DNA of 64,000 nt from JAFGRU01 sp963665915 (GCA_963665915.2 CAXXSG010000004.1:124001-188000); one strand, 5' to 3'. Shown: positions 9,123 to 19,899, counted from the first letter of the stretch. Notes: generated from the sequence alone by a model not told the origin. Numbers and translations are program-made.

Positions 9123-9186
9123 GATTATCATGTTTAATTACCTGGAAACAATCCGGTAAATCTGCCTAACTCAGGAGCATAGACAT

Positions 9187-9375
9187 ATGTTCGGACTTGG
9201 AACACAGGAACTGCTGATTATTCTGGTGCTGGTGCTCATCGTTTTTGGGGCCGGCAAACTGCCGCAGGTGGGAAGCGCTCTTGGCAAGGGAATCAAGAAT
9301 TTCAAGCAGGGGGTCCGCGGAGAGGAAAAAGAAGAAAAGGATCCAAAAGAACTTGACGACAAGGAGCAGAAGTAA
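9187..9375 (+). CDS. tatA: Sec-independent translocase protein TatA/E
   Basis: A 62-residue protein with the TatA plan: one N-terminal membrane helix (residues 5-20, LGTQELLIILVLVLIVFGAG), the FGxxKLP hinge (FGAGKLPQVG), an amphipathic helix (about 25-42) and an acidic, Lys-rich tail. It would oligomerise to form the Tat pore for folded proteins. AGGAG lies 9 nt upstream. No tatB or tatC is in the window, so it is a scattered tat gene, possibly a paralogue. It may be cotranscribed with the flavoprotein 64 bp upstream and is closed by a strong terminator. Confidence 0.9.
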   Translation: MFGLGTQELLIILVLVLIVFGAGKLPQVGSALGKGIKNFKQGVRGEEKEEKDPKELDDKEQK

Positions 9376-9408
9376 CTTTCACTCTGCCTTTTTTCCCATC
9401 TTCAACAC

Positions 9409-9438
9409 AAAAAAGCCCGCCTCTGCAGTGAGACGGGC
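9409..9438. terminator. Bidirectional rho-independent terminator
   Basis: AAAAAGCCCGCCTC pairs with GAGACGGGCTTTTT across a TGCAGT loop, with A/T runs on both sides. It separates the converging tatA (plus) and OmpA-type lipoprotein gene (minus). Confidence 0.9.
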
Positions 9439-9466
9439 TTTTTTGTGTTTTTGCTTCAACCCAGGG

Positions 9467-10120
9467 TTAACCCATCGGCGTGATGGTAATGCCCACCCTG
9501 CGATTCATCTGGCGTCCCTGCGGATTGGAGTTGTCGGCTATCGGCTGGGATTCACCGTAACCGATAGTCGTCATTCTCGCGGGATTAACATTGAAGCCGG
9601 CCAGGGCGTTTTTAGCCGCCTCGGCACGACGCACGGAGAGTGCCTGATTATAATCTTCGGCACCGGTGCTGTCGGTATGTCCGGCAATCTGGATAGTGGT
9701 CTGGGGATATTGGTTGAGAACTGTGGCTACCCTCTGCAGTTCGGTATAACCCCCAGCCTTCAAGGTAGCCGAGTTCACATCAAACCAGACGTCCGATTTA
9801 AAAGTAACCGCCAGCAGGTTGGCATTACGCTGAATGTTGGCATTCTCAACTCCGGCCAATTGGGCCCGCATGGCCGCTTCCTGGTTGTCCATATATCGGC
9901 CGATGCTCCCGCCGGCCAATCCACCGACAACTGCCCCAATTCCGGCACCAATCAGGGTACCCTCGGTATTTCCGCCAATAGCCTGGCCGAGTCCGGCCCC
10001 GGCGAGCGCCCCTATGCCGGTCCCATAAGCAGCCCCTTTCTGGGTCCTGGTCTGGGGCTGGGCACAACCGAGCATAACAACAAGGGCGAGAATCATCATC
10101 AAAGCAAATCTTTTCTTCAT
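9467..10120 (-). CDS. OmpA-family peptidoglycan-binding lipoprotein with glycine zipper
   Basis: A 217-residue outer-membrane lipoprotein. The signal peptide ends in a lipobox with Cys19 (VVMLGC). Residues about 30-75 form a Gly-zipper segment (GTGIGALAGAGLGQAIGG and similar), as in Gly-zipper outer-membrane proteins. A C-terminal OmpA domain (about 105-217) shows AGHTDSTGAEDYNQALSVRR, the peptidoglycan-binding signature. It probably tethers the outer membrane to murein. A GGAGACC Shine-Dalgarno precedes the ATG. It stands alone, diverging from gatC, with a palindromic remnant in its upstream region. Confidence 0.9.
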   Translation of the reverse strand: MKKRFALMMILALVVMLGCAQPQTRTQKGAAYGTGIGALAGAGLGQAIGGNTEGTLIGAGIGAVVGGLAGGSIGRYMDNQEAAMRAQLAGVENANIQRNANLLAVTFKSDVWFDVNSATLKAGGYTELQRVATVLNQYPQTTIQIAGHTDSTGAEDYNQALSVRRAEAAKNALAGFNVNPARMTTIGYGESQPIADNSNPQGRQMNRRVGITITPMG

Positions 10121-10165
10121 TTCGGTCTCCTTTTCATTTCAGGCAACATTGAAAAAGGCTGGTTC

Positions 10166-10185
10166 CAGGAGCCTGTCGACAGGCT
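10166..10185. repeat. Solo end-palindrome related to the dispersed element
   Basis: AGCCTGTCGACAGGCT (10170-10185) is a perfect 16-bp palindrome preceded by CAGG. The first 12 bases, AGGAGCCTGTCG, equal the outer end of the element copy at 17979-18148. It looks like the two ends of that element joined with the middle lost. It sits in the divergent region between the OmpA lipoprotein gene and gatC. T5 on one side could also let it act as a weak terminator, but no gene ends there. Confidence 0.5.
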
Positions 10186-10364
10186 TTTTCCCAGCATCTG
10201 ATTATTTTTATCATTCTTTCCTCAAAAATCAACATGTAAAAATGTGCAAAAAAGTTACACATTAATTCAGTATCTTTCCCATAAATCTTGAAAACGGGCT
10301 TTTTGCCGTGCTATTTATGATAATTACACTGTAACTGATTTCTCAGTAACCAAAGGATTTATTC

Positions 10365-10652
10365 ATGAAAATCACCCGAAAAGAAGTTGAGTACGTTGCC
10401 AATCTGGCGCGTCTGTCTTTAAAGGATGACGAGATCGACGCCCTTACGTCGGATATGGACTCGATTCTGGCTTATGTGGATAAACTGAATGAGCTCGATA
10501 CCGCAGCGATCATCCCCACTGCCCACGCCGTTCCTGTTGAAAATGCGTTCCGCGAAGACGAAGTGCGTCACTCCCTGGGTACGGAAAAAGCCCTCCAAAA
10601 TGCCCCTGAGAGCGAAAACGGCTGTTTCCGGGTACCCAAAGTCATCGAGTGA
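10365..10652 (+). CDS. gatC: Asp/Glu-tRNA amidotransferase subunit C
   Basis: A 95-residue GatC, the belt-like subunit that wraps GatA and contacts GatB in the GatCAB complex, which converts Glu-tRNA(Gln) and/or Asp-tRNA(Asn) to the cognate amide forms. VEYVANLARLSL near the start and MDSILAYVDKLNELDT in the middle are typical of GatC. AAGGA is about 7 nt upstream of the ATG. First gene of gatC-gatA-gatB, with 50 bp to gatA. Its presence implies indirect synthesis of at least one amide aminoacyl-tRNA in this organism. Confidence 0.95.
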   Translation: MKITRKEVEYVANLARLSLKDDEIDALTSDMDSILAYVDKLNELDTAAIIPTAHAVPVENAFREDEVRHSLGTEKALQNAPESENGCFRVPKVIE

Positions 10653-10702
10653 AACAGCAGCGCTCCCGCTGTTTTTAATCATAGAAAAAATCTGGAGTTT
10701 TT

Positions 10703-12160
10703 ATGGAATTGACAGACTTGACCCTCCATGAGCTACAAGCCCTCCTGGCCGAAAAAAAGGTCTCTTCCCTGGAGTTGACCAAAACTTATCTTGCGCGTAT
10801 TGCCGCAACGGATTGCAAGGTAAATGCCTTCGTCCGTACGGCGGCAGAAGAGGCCCTGCAGACTGCGGCAATAGCGGACAAACGCCTGCGCGCCGGCGAT
10901 GGAGATTTTCTGACCGGAATCCCCATCGCCCTGAAAGATATTTTTATCACTGAAGGACTCGAAACGACCTGTGCTTCCAATATTCTTTCTGGTTTCGTGC
11001 CTCCTTATGACGGTACCGCGGTCAGACACCTCAAAAAGCAGGATGCAGTCATTCTCGGCAAGCTCAATATGGATGAATTCGCCATGGGAAGCTCCAATGA
11101 AAACAGCGCCTTCGGTCCAGTGAAAAACCCCTGGAATCCGGAGTGCGTTCCCGGCGGGTCTTCCGGCGGGTCAGCTGCCTGTGTGGCGGCCCGCATGGCC
11201 GCTGCAACCCTGGGCACCGATACCGGTGGCTCCATCCGCCTGCCCGCTTCCCATTGTGGGGTGGTCGGCCTGAAACCGACCTATGGCAGGGTCTCCCGTT
11301 ATGGTGTTATTGCCTACGCCTCATCCCTTGACCAGGTCGGCCCACTGGCCCGGGATACCGAGGATTGCGCCATCATGCTCCGTGCCGTGGCCGGTTATGA
11401 TCCGCTTGACTCCACGTCCATCGACACCCCGGTCCCGAACTACCCGGCTGAGATCAAAAGGAGCATCCAGGGCCTGAAAATCGGCCGTCCCTGTGAATAC
11501 TTCATCGAAGGTCTCGACCCTGACGTCGGGTCAGCTATTGAAAAGGCGATGGAGATCTACCGCGACTTAGGAGCCGAAATCATCGATGTCAGTCTTCCTC
11601 ATACCGATTACGCTGTGGCCTGTTATTATCTGATCGCCACAGCGGAAGCCTCGAGCAACCTCGCCCGCTACGACGGCGTTCGCTTCGGCCAACGTATCGA
11701 TCCGGGGGAAGGCCTGATTGAAATGTACCGCCAGAGCCGGGCCGAAGGTTTCGGAACCGAGGTGAAGCGTCGCATCATGCTCGGAACCTATGCCCTCTCC
11801 TCCGGTTATTATGATGCCTATTACCTCAAGGCCCAGAAAGTCCGTACCCTGATCCGCCGCGATCTGAGCGAGGCTTTTGAAAAGGTCGACCTGCTTCTGA
11901 CCCCGGTAGCCCCGACCCCGGCATTCCGCATCGGAGAAAAGACCGCCGACCCCCTGCAGATGTACCTGTCGGACATTTTCACCATTTCGGTCAACTTGGC
12001 AGGCACCTGCGGCCTCAGTCTCCCCTGCGGCCAATCAAGCGAAGGGCTCCCCATCGGTCTACAGCTGATAGGTAAGCCGTTCGCCGAAGAAGTTATCCTG
12101 CGCGCCGGCCACGCTTTTGAACAGGCCACCGACTGGCACCTGAAAAAAGCACCCCTCTGA
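10703..12160 (+). CDS. gatA: Asp/Glu-tRNA amidotransferase subunit A
   Basis: A 485-residue amidase-signature enzyme that releases ammonia from glutamine for GatB. The Ser-cisSer-Lys triad is visible: Lys near residue 78 (PIALKDIF), the cis-Ser in GGSSGGSAACVAA (about 150-162) and the nucleophile in GTDTGGSIRLPAS (about 171-183). Length is normal. GGAG lies 6 nt before the ATG. Lies between gatC and gatB in one transcript. Confidence 0.97.
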   Translation: MELTDLTLHELQALLAEKKVSSLELTKTYLARIAATDCKVNAFVRTAAEEALQTAAIADKRLRAGDGDFLTGIPIALKDIFITEGLETTCASNILSGFVPPYDGTAVRHLKKQDAVILGKLNMDEFAMGSSNENSAFGPVKNPWNPECVPGGSSGGSAACVAARMAAATLGTDTGGSIRLPASHCGVVGLKPTYGRVSRYGVIAYASSLDQVGPLARDTEDCAIMLRAVAGYDPLDSTSIDTPVPNYPAEIKRSIQGLKIGRPCEYFIEGLDPDVGSAIEKAMEIYRDLGAEIIDVSLPHTDYAVACYYLIATAEASSNLARYDGVRFGQRIDPGEGLIEMYRQSRAEGFGTEVKRRIMLGTYALSSGYYDAYYLKAQKVRTLIRRDLSEAFEKVDLLLTPVAPTPAFRIGEKTADPLQMYLSDIFTISVNLAGTCGLSLPCGQSSEGLPIGLQLIGKPFAEEVILRAGHAFEQATDWHLKKAPL

Positions 12161-12225
12161 AACGGCTGCGGGAAGTTTTTCATATCCGGACAAATTGATT
12201 GATTTTACGATTGAGAGATTAGACG

Positions 12226-13671
<1,446 letters not shown>

Positions 13672-13712
13672 ACTGATTCATAAATATTTGTGGCTGAAAA
13701 GCAGAAAAACCG

Positions 13713-14768
13713 ATGTCCATTAACCCGATTTTATTCCGCAACGACAAATGTCTCATGATCGACCAGCGCCTTCTCCCGGGAGAAGAAGTCTGGCGAGAGT
13801 ACGACCATTACCTGGAGGTAGCCGAAGCGATCCGCACCATGGTCGTGCGCGGCGCCCCTGCCATCGGGGTGGCGGCGGCCTTTGGGGCTGCTTTCGGCGC
13901 CAGAGACATTGCAGCGGACAGCTTCGACCTGTTTTTCGTTGAACTGGGAAAAATCTGCTCCATACTGGCTGGGACCCGGCCCACGGCAGTCAACCTTTTC
14001 TGGGCTCTCGAACGGGTGCGAAACTTCGTCCGAGACAGACGCGAGCTTCCCCTGAAACAGATCAAGGACGGACTTCTCAATCTGGCTCAGGAAATGGCTG
14101 CCGAAGACGAGCGCATCAACCGCGCTATCGGCGCTTGCGGCGAAGCCCTTATCCCGCCCAAGGCCTGCATCCTCACCCATTGTAACGCCGGTGCGCTGGC
14201 CACGGCAGGGTACGGCACGGCTCTGGGAGTCATTCGGGCAGCCGTGGAAGCCGGGAAGGATATACATGTTTTTGCCGATGAAACCCGTCCCTGGCTGCAG
14301 GGGGCGAGGCTCACGGCCTGGGAGCTTCACAGAGACCACATCCCGGTCACCCTGATCTGCGACAACATGGCCGGTTTTTTCATGAGCCGGGGGGAAATCG
14401 ACTGCGTCATTGTCGGCGCCGATCGAATTGCCGCCAACGGCGATGTGGCCAACAAAATCGGGACCTATTCCCTGGCCGTCCTCTGCAAGGAACATCAACT
14501 CCCTTTTTATGTGGCCGCCCCCCTCTCCACCATCGATTTTTCCCTTGCCGACGGTACAACCATCCCCATCGAAGAAAGGGGACCGGAAGAGGTCATGCTC
14601 CACGGCGGAAAACAGCTCGCCCCCAATGGCATCAAAGTGAGAAATCCCGCTTTTGACGTCACCCCCGCCCGTCTGGTGACCGCCATCATTACGGAATACG
14701 GAGTCATCTGCGGCGACTATCCAGAAGGGCTGAAAGCCCTCCTCAACACGGGGAGTCGGAATGAATAA
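13713..14768 (+). CDS. mtnA: S-methyl-5-thioribose-1-phosphate isomerase
   Basis: A 351-residue isomerase of methionine salvage, converting methylthioribose-1-phosphate to methylthioribulose-1-phosphate. Related to eIF2B-alpha subunits. MVVRGAPAIGVAAAFG is the N-terminal family motif. The catalytic Cys is in LTHCNAGALATAGYG, and the catalytic Asp in VGADRIAANGDVANKIGTY. Its end overlaps the glnE start by 8 nt (ATGAATAA), so the two are translationally coupled. No other methionine-salvage gene is in the window. The Shine-Dalgarno is weak. Confidence 0.95.
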   Translation: MSINPILFRNDKCLMIDQRLLPGEEVWREYDHYLEVAEAIRTMVVRGAPAIGVAAAFGAAFGARDIAADSFDLFFVELGKICSILAGTRPTAVNLFWALERVRNFVRDRRELPLKQIKDGLLNLAQEMAAEDERINRAIGACGEALIPPKACILTHCNAGALATAGYGTALGVIRAAVEAGKDIHVFADETRPWLQGARLTAWELHRDHIPVTLICDNMAGFFMSRGEIDCVIVGADRIAANGDVANKIGTYSLAVLCKEHQLPFYVAAPLSTIDFSLADGTTIPIEERGPEEVMLHGGKQLAPNGIKVRNPAFDVTPARLVTAIITEYGVICGDYPEGLKALLNTGSRNE

Positions 14769-17700
14769 CGAGGATCTCAGTGCAGCTGTTGTAAGCGCCT
14801 GCCCACAGCATGAACCGAAGCTTCTTCTCCCCTTATTGCAAAAACTCAACTTCAAGGAAGAGAATAAAACCGCTGCCAATATTCTTCTCCTGTACGATTT
14901 TCTGGATGACGATACCCTCCTTCGCAACGTTATTACCTCGGCAGTTCAGACCGCCGACCCCGACCTCTGCCTGAACAGTTTCGAACGCCTCTCCTGCACC
15001 GCTCCGCGGGACGAATTCTTTCCGGTCATCCGCGGCACAGGGCTTACCGACCTTCTGCAGGTCCTCGGCGCATCCCCTTTTCTGGCCACAATTCTCTATA
15101 CCCAGAAACATCTCTTGCGAAGCCTGTTCCTCGGGAATACCTTTCTGCGCCGCAAAAGCGAAGCGGAAATGGTTCAGGAACTCAACCAGTGCTTCCCCCC
15201 TCATTCGTCCTTCCCCATGCTGCAGAAAGAATTACGGCTTTTCAAAAAAAGGGAAATATTGCGAATAGGTGCCCGCGACCTGTGCGGAAAAGCCGACTTT
15301 GCCGAGATAGCCGAGGAGCTGTCGGCTCTGGCGGCAGCCACCTTGCAGAGGGCCTGTGAAGTCTCAGGGCAGATTTTGAAGGCTGAGTTCGGTACACCAC
15401 GGCCGATTAAAAAAAACTCAGATGCTGAAGCTGAATTTACCGTTCTGGGGATGGGAAAGCTGGGGGGGAACGAGCTGAATTTCTCCTCTGATATCGACCT
15501 GATGTATTTCTATTCAACCGCAACCGGCCTGACCGAGGGGATAAAAGACCCTCTCGGCAACATCAAAAACCGCATCCCCCTCCCAGCCTATTTTGCCAAG
15601 CTTGCCAACCTGGTCACCAAAGCCATGAGCCAGCCCACGGAAGACGGTTTCGTCTTCCGGGTCGACCTTGGCCTGCGGCCGGAAGGATCCAGCGGCGATA
15701 TGGCCCACGCCCTTGAATATGCCGAAAATTACTACGAAAGCTGGGGACACAGCTGGGAGCGTTCGGCCATGCTGAAAGCGAGACCCGTGGCCGGAACCAT
15801 AGCGCTGGGTGAGCAGCTTCTAAAAAATCTGGAGCCCTTCATCTACCGTAAATACCTTGACTACGGCATGATCGAAGATCTGAAATCCATGAAACAGAAG
15901 ATCGACCAAAATCTTAAGCGCCAGCGGGAAGGGGACCAGAACATTAAACTCGGGCGGGGCGGTATCCGCGAGATTGAGTTTTTCATTCAGACACTCCAGT
16001 TGATTCACTCCGGTAAAAACCCGGCACTGCGCGAAAAAAACTCCCTTAAGGCCCTGGCCATCCTTCACAGGGAAAAAATTCTTTCCCCAGAAGATTATCA
16101 CGACTTGAAGGAGGCCTATGTCTTTCTCCGCACCGTGGAGAATCGCATCCAGGTATTCCAGGAAAAACAGACGCATAACCTTCCCACCCAGCCTGCCGCC
16201 CTCAAAGCTCTTAGTCGGCGCTGCGGTTATAGGGAGGTCGCCAGGTTCTGGAAAGAACTTGAAAATCATCGGCGGAAAGTGGAGGGCATTTACCGGTCTC
16301 TCTTTTACAGTGGCGAAGAGGAGATGGAACAGACGGTTTCCAGTGAGGCCGCTTTTCTGATGAGCAGAACCGCCGACCCGGACCTGGTCCAGGACATTCT
16401 CGAAGAAAATGGGTTCCGATCTCCCGCCGCCGCCTACGAAAGCCTGCTTGTCATCCGCGACGGTCTCCAACATGTGAGAATGACGGAAAAAGCCCGCCGG
16501 CTTCTGCGTCGCGTCGCACCGGCATTCATGCAGGATATTCTCGAATCCCCTGAGCCGGAAAAAGCTCTGAGCAATACCGAGAAATTTTTCGCCTCCCTGC
16601 GTTCAAAGACTCCTGTTTTCGCTCTCTTGGCTGAAAATCACCATCTGATCCATTTACTGGTTTCCCTTTTCAGCACCAGCCAGTTTCTTTCCCGATTTTT
16701 CATCAAGGACCCGTCTATCCTTGACGCGCTCGCTTCCAGCGCTTATGCGATACTCTTCAAAAACCACGAAACCATGAATGAAGAGTTGTCCGATCTTCTC
16801 AAAAAAGCGGTTGATTACGAGGACAAATTGCATGCCCTGCGCCGTTTCCGCCACGAGGAATTTCTCCGCGTCGCCCTCAATGACATACAGAACAAAACCC
16901 TTCAGGAGGATGTCACGGCGCAGCTTTCATGCCTTGCCGACGTCTGTCTGGAAGAGGCTATGGCCATCGCCAGGAAGGAGCTCATCCCCCGCTTCGGTAT
17001 CCCCGTATGCCGGGGAGATGACGGGGCCGAGCACGAGGCCGCCTTTGTTATTGTCGCTTTGGGCAAACTGGGCGGGCGTGAGCTTAATTATCACTCGGAT
17101 CTGGATATCATCTTTCTTTTCGAAAAAGAGGGGGAGACCCGCCCCCATGAAAGAACCGACACTAACAAGTTTAAACCGCAAAGCAATCTGGAATACTTTT
17201 CCCGTCTCGCCCAGCGCATCATTTCCGTTCTCACGCTCAAAACCAGTCTCGGGCATGTCTTTCCGATCGACACTCGCTTGCGTCCATCAGGAAACCAGGG
17301 CCCTCTCGTCACCAGCCTGAACACCTTCCGGCAATATCACCAGACCTCCGCTCAGGTCTGGGAAAGACAAGCCCTGGCCAAGGCCCGAACGGTATCAGGC
17401 CCGGAGCATCTCCGCAGGGCTATTGAAAAGGAAATTGATTGGGTCGTCTACGAAAAAACCATTCCTGACTCTTTCAGCGGGGAGTTATGTCGATTGCGCA
17501 AAAGAATGGAAAATGAAGTGGCGCGGGAAGGGAAAAGCCGCTTCAACATCAAAATGGGGCGAGGCGGCATTGTGGATGTGGAATTCCTGATCCAGTACCT
17601 GCAGATTAAAAACGGTCGGGAGCATCCGGAAATAAAAAGAAGCAATACCCTGAAGGCGCTGGAAGCCGTCCATAAGGCAGGCTTTCTGAACTCTGATGAT

Positions 17701-17967
17701 TGTGAAGTCCTCTCAAAAGGCTACAAGTTTCTGCGCCGCCTCGAGAACAAACTCCGACTGATCCATGATCAATCCATCAGCGAGCTTTCCGGGGACGAGG
17801 AATACCTGGCCCGCCTCGCCAAACGCCTCGGTTATTCTGATTCAAATTCGCCAATGGGCAAACTCTTCCTGAAAGACTACCGAGAAACCACCGAAGGGAT
17901 ACGCGCGGTTTTTAACCGCGTGCTGGGAGTGCCTCCGGAACATCCTGAGAATGCTAACCTGACTTAG
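14761..17967 (+). CDS. glnE: Bifunctional glutamine synthetase adenylyltransferase/deadenylylase
   Basis: A 1068-residue regulator that adds and removes AMP on glutamine synthetase according to nitrogen status. Two nucleotidyltransferase domains are visible: GMGKLGGNELNFSSDIDLM (about 230-250, the N-terminal deadenylylating half) and ALGKLGGRELNYHSDLDII (about 763-783, the adenylylating half). Each is followed by a helical regulatory domain with a GRGGIREIEF- or GRGGIVDVEF-type motif. Size is somewhat above that of E. coli GlnE but in the family range. The start overlaps mtnA by 8 nt. A palindromic repeat element begins about 12 bp after the stop. Confidence 0.97.
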   Translation: MNNEDLSAAVVSACPQHEPKLLLPLLQKLNFKEENKTAANILLLYDFLDDDTLLRNVITSAVQTADPDLCLNSFERLSCTAPRDEFFPVIRGTGLTDLLQVLGASPFLATILYTQKHLLRSLFLGNTFLRRKSEAEMVQELNQCFPPHSSFPMLQKELRLFKKREILRIGARDLCGKADFAEIAEELSALAAATLQRACEVSGQILKAEFGTPRPIKKNSDAEAEFTVLGMGKLGGNELNFSSDIDLMYFYSTATGLTEGIKDPLGNIKNRIPLPAYFAKLANLVTKAMSQPTEDGFVFRVDLGLRPEGSSGDMAHALEYAENYYESWGHSWERSAMLKARPVAGTIALGEQLLKNLEPFIYRKYLDYGMIEDLKSMKQKIDQNLKRQREGDQNIKLGRGGIREIEFFIQTLQLIHSGKNPALREKNSLKALAILHREKILSPEDYHDLKEAYVFLRTVENRIQVFQEKQTHNLPTQPAALKALSRRCGYREVARFWKELENHRRKVEGIYRSLFYSGEEEMEQTVSSEAAFLMSRTADPDLVQDILEENGFRSPAAAYESLLVIRDGLQHVRMTEKARRLLRRVAPAFMQDILESPEPEKALSNTEKFFASLRSKTPVFALLAENHHLIHLLVSLFSTSQFLSRFFIKDPSILDALASSAYAILFKNHETMNEELSDLLKKAVDYEDKLHALRRFRHEEFLRVALNDIQNKTLQEDVTAQLSCLADVCLEEAMAIARKELIPRFGIPVCRGDDGAEHEAAFVIVALGKLGGRELNYHSDLDIIFLFEKEGETRPHERTDTNKFKPQSNLEYFSRLAQRIISVLTLKTSLGHVFPIDTRLRPSGNQGPLVTSLNTFRQYHQTSAQVWERQALAKARTVSGPEHLRRAIEKEIDWVVYEKTIPDSFSGELCRLRKRMENEVAREGKSRFNIKMGRGGIVDVEFLIQYLQIKNGREHPEIKRSNTLKALEAVHKAGFLNSDDCEVLSKGYKFLRRLENKLRLIHDQSISELSGDEEYLARLAKRLGYSDSNSPMGKLFLKDYRETTEGIRAVFNRVLGVPPEHPENANLT

Positions 17968-17978
17968 GAATCGGGACA

Positions 17979-18148
17979 CCAGGAGTCTGTCGGACTTGGG
18001 GGATCGTAATGAGAAAATGGGGAATCGAGGACAGATTTTCGCAAATTTGAGATCGAATAGCAGGGCTATTTGTCGAAAATTTGCGGAAATATGGTCCGAT
18101 TTGCCGATTTCGCAATAGATTCATTCCTAAGTCCGACAGGCTCCTAGG
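17979..18148. repeat. Dispersed palindromic element, copy B (MITE/REP-like)
   Basis: About 170 bp bounded by good inverted repeats: CCAGGAGTCTGTCGGACTTG on the left, and CCTAGGAGCCTGTCGGACTT when the right end is reverse-complemented. An inner hairpin (18040-18085) pairs CGCAAATTT with AAATTTGCG and GAATAGC with GCTATTT around a short loop. Most of the interior matches copy A at 458-600, including GAGGACAGATTTTC and ATAGATTCATTCCTAA-type segments. It starts right behind the glnE stop. The 240 bp between this element and the next ATG show nothing else except AAGAGGAG before that ATG. There is no coding capacity, so mobilisation in trans or a REP-like origin is inferred. Confidence 0.8.
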
Positions 18149-18387
18149 TGAAACCGATATGAATTCTCTTCCGGAAGCAGAATTGACAAGGCGCACTCCC
18201 TCTGATAGACATTTTTCAGGGTACCAATTTCTGTGACCTGAAAACCCGGTAGCTCAATTTGGTTTTCATGATCGACTCCGAAAGTTCCCAAAAAATATTT
18301 TTCCCAATAGATTGATTGGAAGTTTGGCAATTCCGGTGTTTTCAAAAACGGGTTTAATTCACTTTTTCAATTAAGAGGAGATAAACC

Positions 18388-19773
18388 ATGAGCGAAGCCA
18401 CAACGTCCGCCGGTATAAATCCTGTTTTAAATCTCCGAGATATTTTCAAGGGAAACATAGCCCAGTTCGGCAGCTGGGTTAAAGAAAACACCGCCATTCT
18501 GGTCATCCACGGAGTCGGTAACCAGAAACCCCTGGAAACCCTGGATACCTTTGGACGAGGCTTGATCGACGCCTACGTCCAATACGGCGCTTTGAGTCCC
18601 GATGATCTGCACCTTTCTCATCATCTGGGAAAAAAGGTCGGGGATGGCAGTCAGATTTGGTTCGACAATATAATCCGTATCTCTCACAAGGAGAGCGACA
18701 AGACCATTGATCTTTACGAATATTTTTGGGCTCATTATCCGGAAGGCAAAGTCTCTCTTTCCGACATGCAGAGTTTTGTAGAAGCTACCGCGAAGGGAGC
18801 TCAGTCCTTCTATGCCGAACAGGAAAAACTCGGGCTGGTTTACGGTGACCGCAGTTTTTTCTTTGAGGACGGCCACTTTCTCGCCGGGCGCTACCGCATG
18901 GCGATCAGAATTTCCTCCTATTTCATTCCCACGATGGTCAAGCTTTACCGCTGTCTTTTGAACTTTTTCCGGGGCATTCCATGGGTCGGCCGACTGGCCT
19001 ACGGTCTCGGCGAAAAACTGGAAAAAAGTGCCATAAATATCCTTACCAGCGTGGCAGGTGACGTTGCAGCCTATAATACCACCGACCCCAAATATCATCT
19101 TTATACGGTACGCAAAAAAATTCTTGAAGGGGCGGTTGCTGCTTTACGCCACCTGCTGGAACCGAACGGTGGCGGCCCCTACAAAAAGAGCGACTGGCCC
19201 TATGGCAAGGTGCTTCTGGCAGGCCATTCCCTGGGGAGCCAGGTGGCTTTCGATGCCATTAACCGTTTCGACCACCTTTTGACTCAGGGAGAAATCCGCG
19301 GAGCCGAAAGCAATGGTTTCCTTATTCTAAACAACAAGCCATCGAGACAAAAACTCAGCAACCATTTTGCCGGCCTGGTGACTTTCGGTTGTCCTCTCGA
19401 CAAGGTGGCCTTCTTTTTCCGCGAACACTGCAGAAAAGAAAGCTATTTGCAGCAACAGATTCTCGAAAATTTTCACTGTTTCAAGCAGAGGGACTGGAGC
19501 CTCGCCCATGACACGCCACCCTTTGTGGTGGAATCATCTCTTTCCCGACTGCTAGAGGATGTGCCATGGCGAAACTATTTCGATTCCAATGATGCAATCA
19601 GCGGCAGCCTCGATTTTTACCAGGGACTTTCCAACATCAACTGCCGTTTTGAGGAGGGAAACAAGAAAAAATTCCCTGGGATTCTGGGCTATGTCTGCCC
19701 CTTCACCCACAGCCGCTACTGGAAGTGCAGTGAGATGTATGGCGACATCATTAACCAGATTCTGCACCGCTGA
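18388..19773 (+). CDS. Predicted alpha/beta-hydrolase (lipase-like), function unknown
   Basis: A 461-residue protein with two landmarks of alpha/beta hydrolases: an early strand plus oxyanion-type motif AILVIHGVGNQ (about 31-41) and a nucleophile elbow LLAGHSLGSQVAF (about 274-286). No clear signal peptide is seen. The middle (about 170-200) has a Tyr/Phe-rich segment that could associate with membranes. HGVGNQ followed much later by GHSLGS is seen in large bacterial lipase/esterase-like proteins of unknown substrate. The acid and His of the triad were not placed with confidence. A strong AAGAGGAGAT Shine-Dalgarno and its own terminator indicate a single-gene unit. Confidence 0.6.
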   Translation: MSEATTSAGINPVLNLRDIFKGNIAQFGSWVKENTAILVIHGVGNQKPLETLDTFGRGLIDAYVQYGALSPDDLHLSHHLGKKVGDGSQIWFDNIIRISHKESDKTIDLYEYFWAHYPEGKVSLSDMQSFVEATAKGAQSFYAEQEKLGLVYGDRSFFFEDGHFLAGRYRMAIRISSYFIPTMVKLYRCLLNFFRGIPWVGRLAYGLGEKLEKSAINILTSVAGDVAAYNTTDPKYHLYTVRKKILEGAVAALRHLLEPNGGGPYKKSDWPYGKVLLAGHSLGSQVAFDAINRFDHLLTQGEIRGAESNGFLILNNKPSRQKLSNHFAGLVTFGCPLDKVAFFFREHCRKESYLQQQILENFHCFKQRDWSLAHDTPPFVVESSLSRLLEDVPWRNYFDSNDAISGSLDFYQGLSNINCRFEEGNKKKFPGILGYVCPFTHSRYWKCSEMYGDIINQILHR

Positions 19774-19870
19774 ATAGTTTTTCCTGGGATATGCCACACC
19801 CTCCACAAAAAACTGGAAAGACATTCTGAACCTTTTTCTTATCCCCAGAATAATCGTTTTCGAATTAAAT

Positions 19871-19899
19871 AAAAAAGGGAGCGTTTCCGCTCCCTTTTT
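19871..19899. terminator. Bidirectional rho-independent terminator
   Basis: GGGAGCG (19877-19883) pairs perfectly with CGCTCCC across a TTTC loop, between A6 and T5 tracts. It serves the plus-strand hydrolase and the converging minus-strand proX. Confidence 0.92.
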
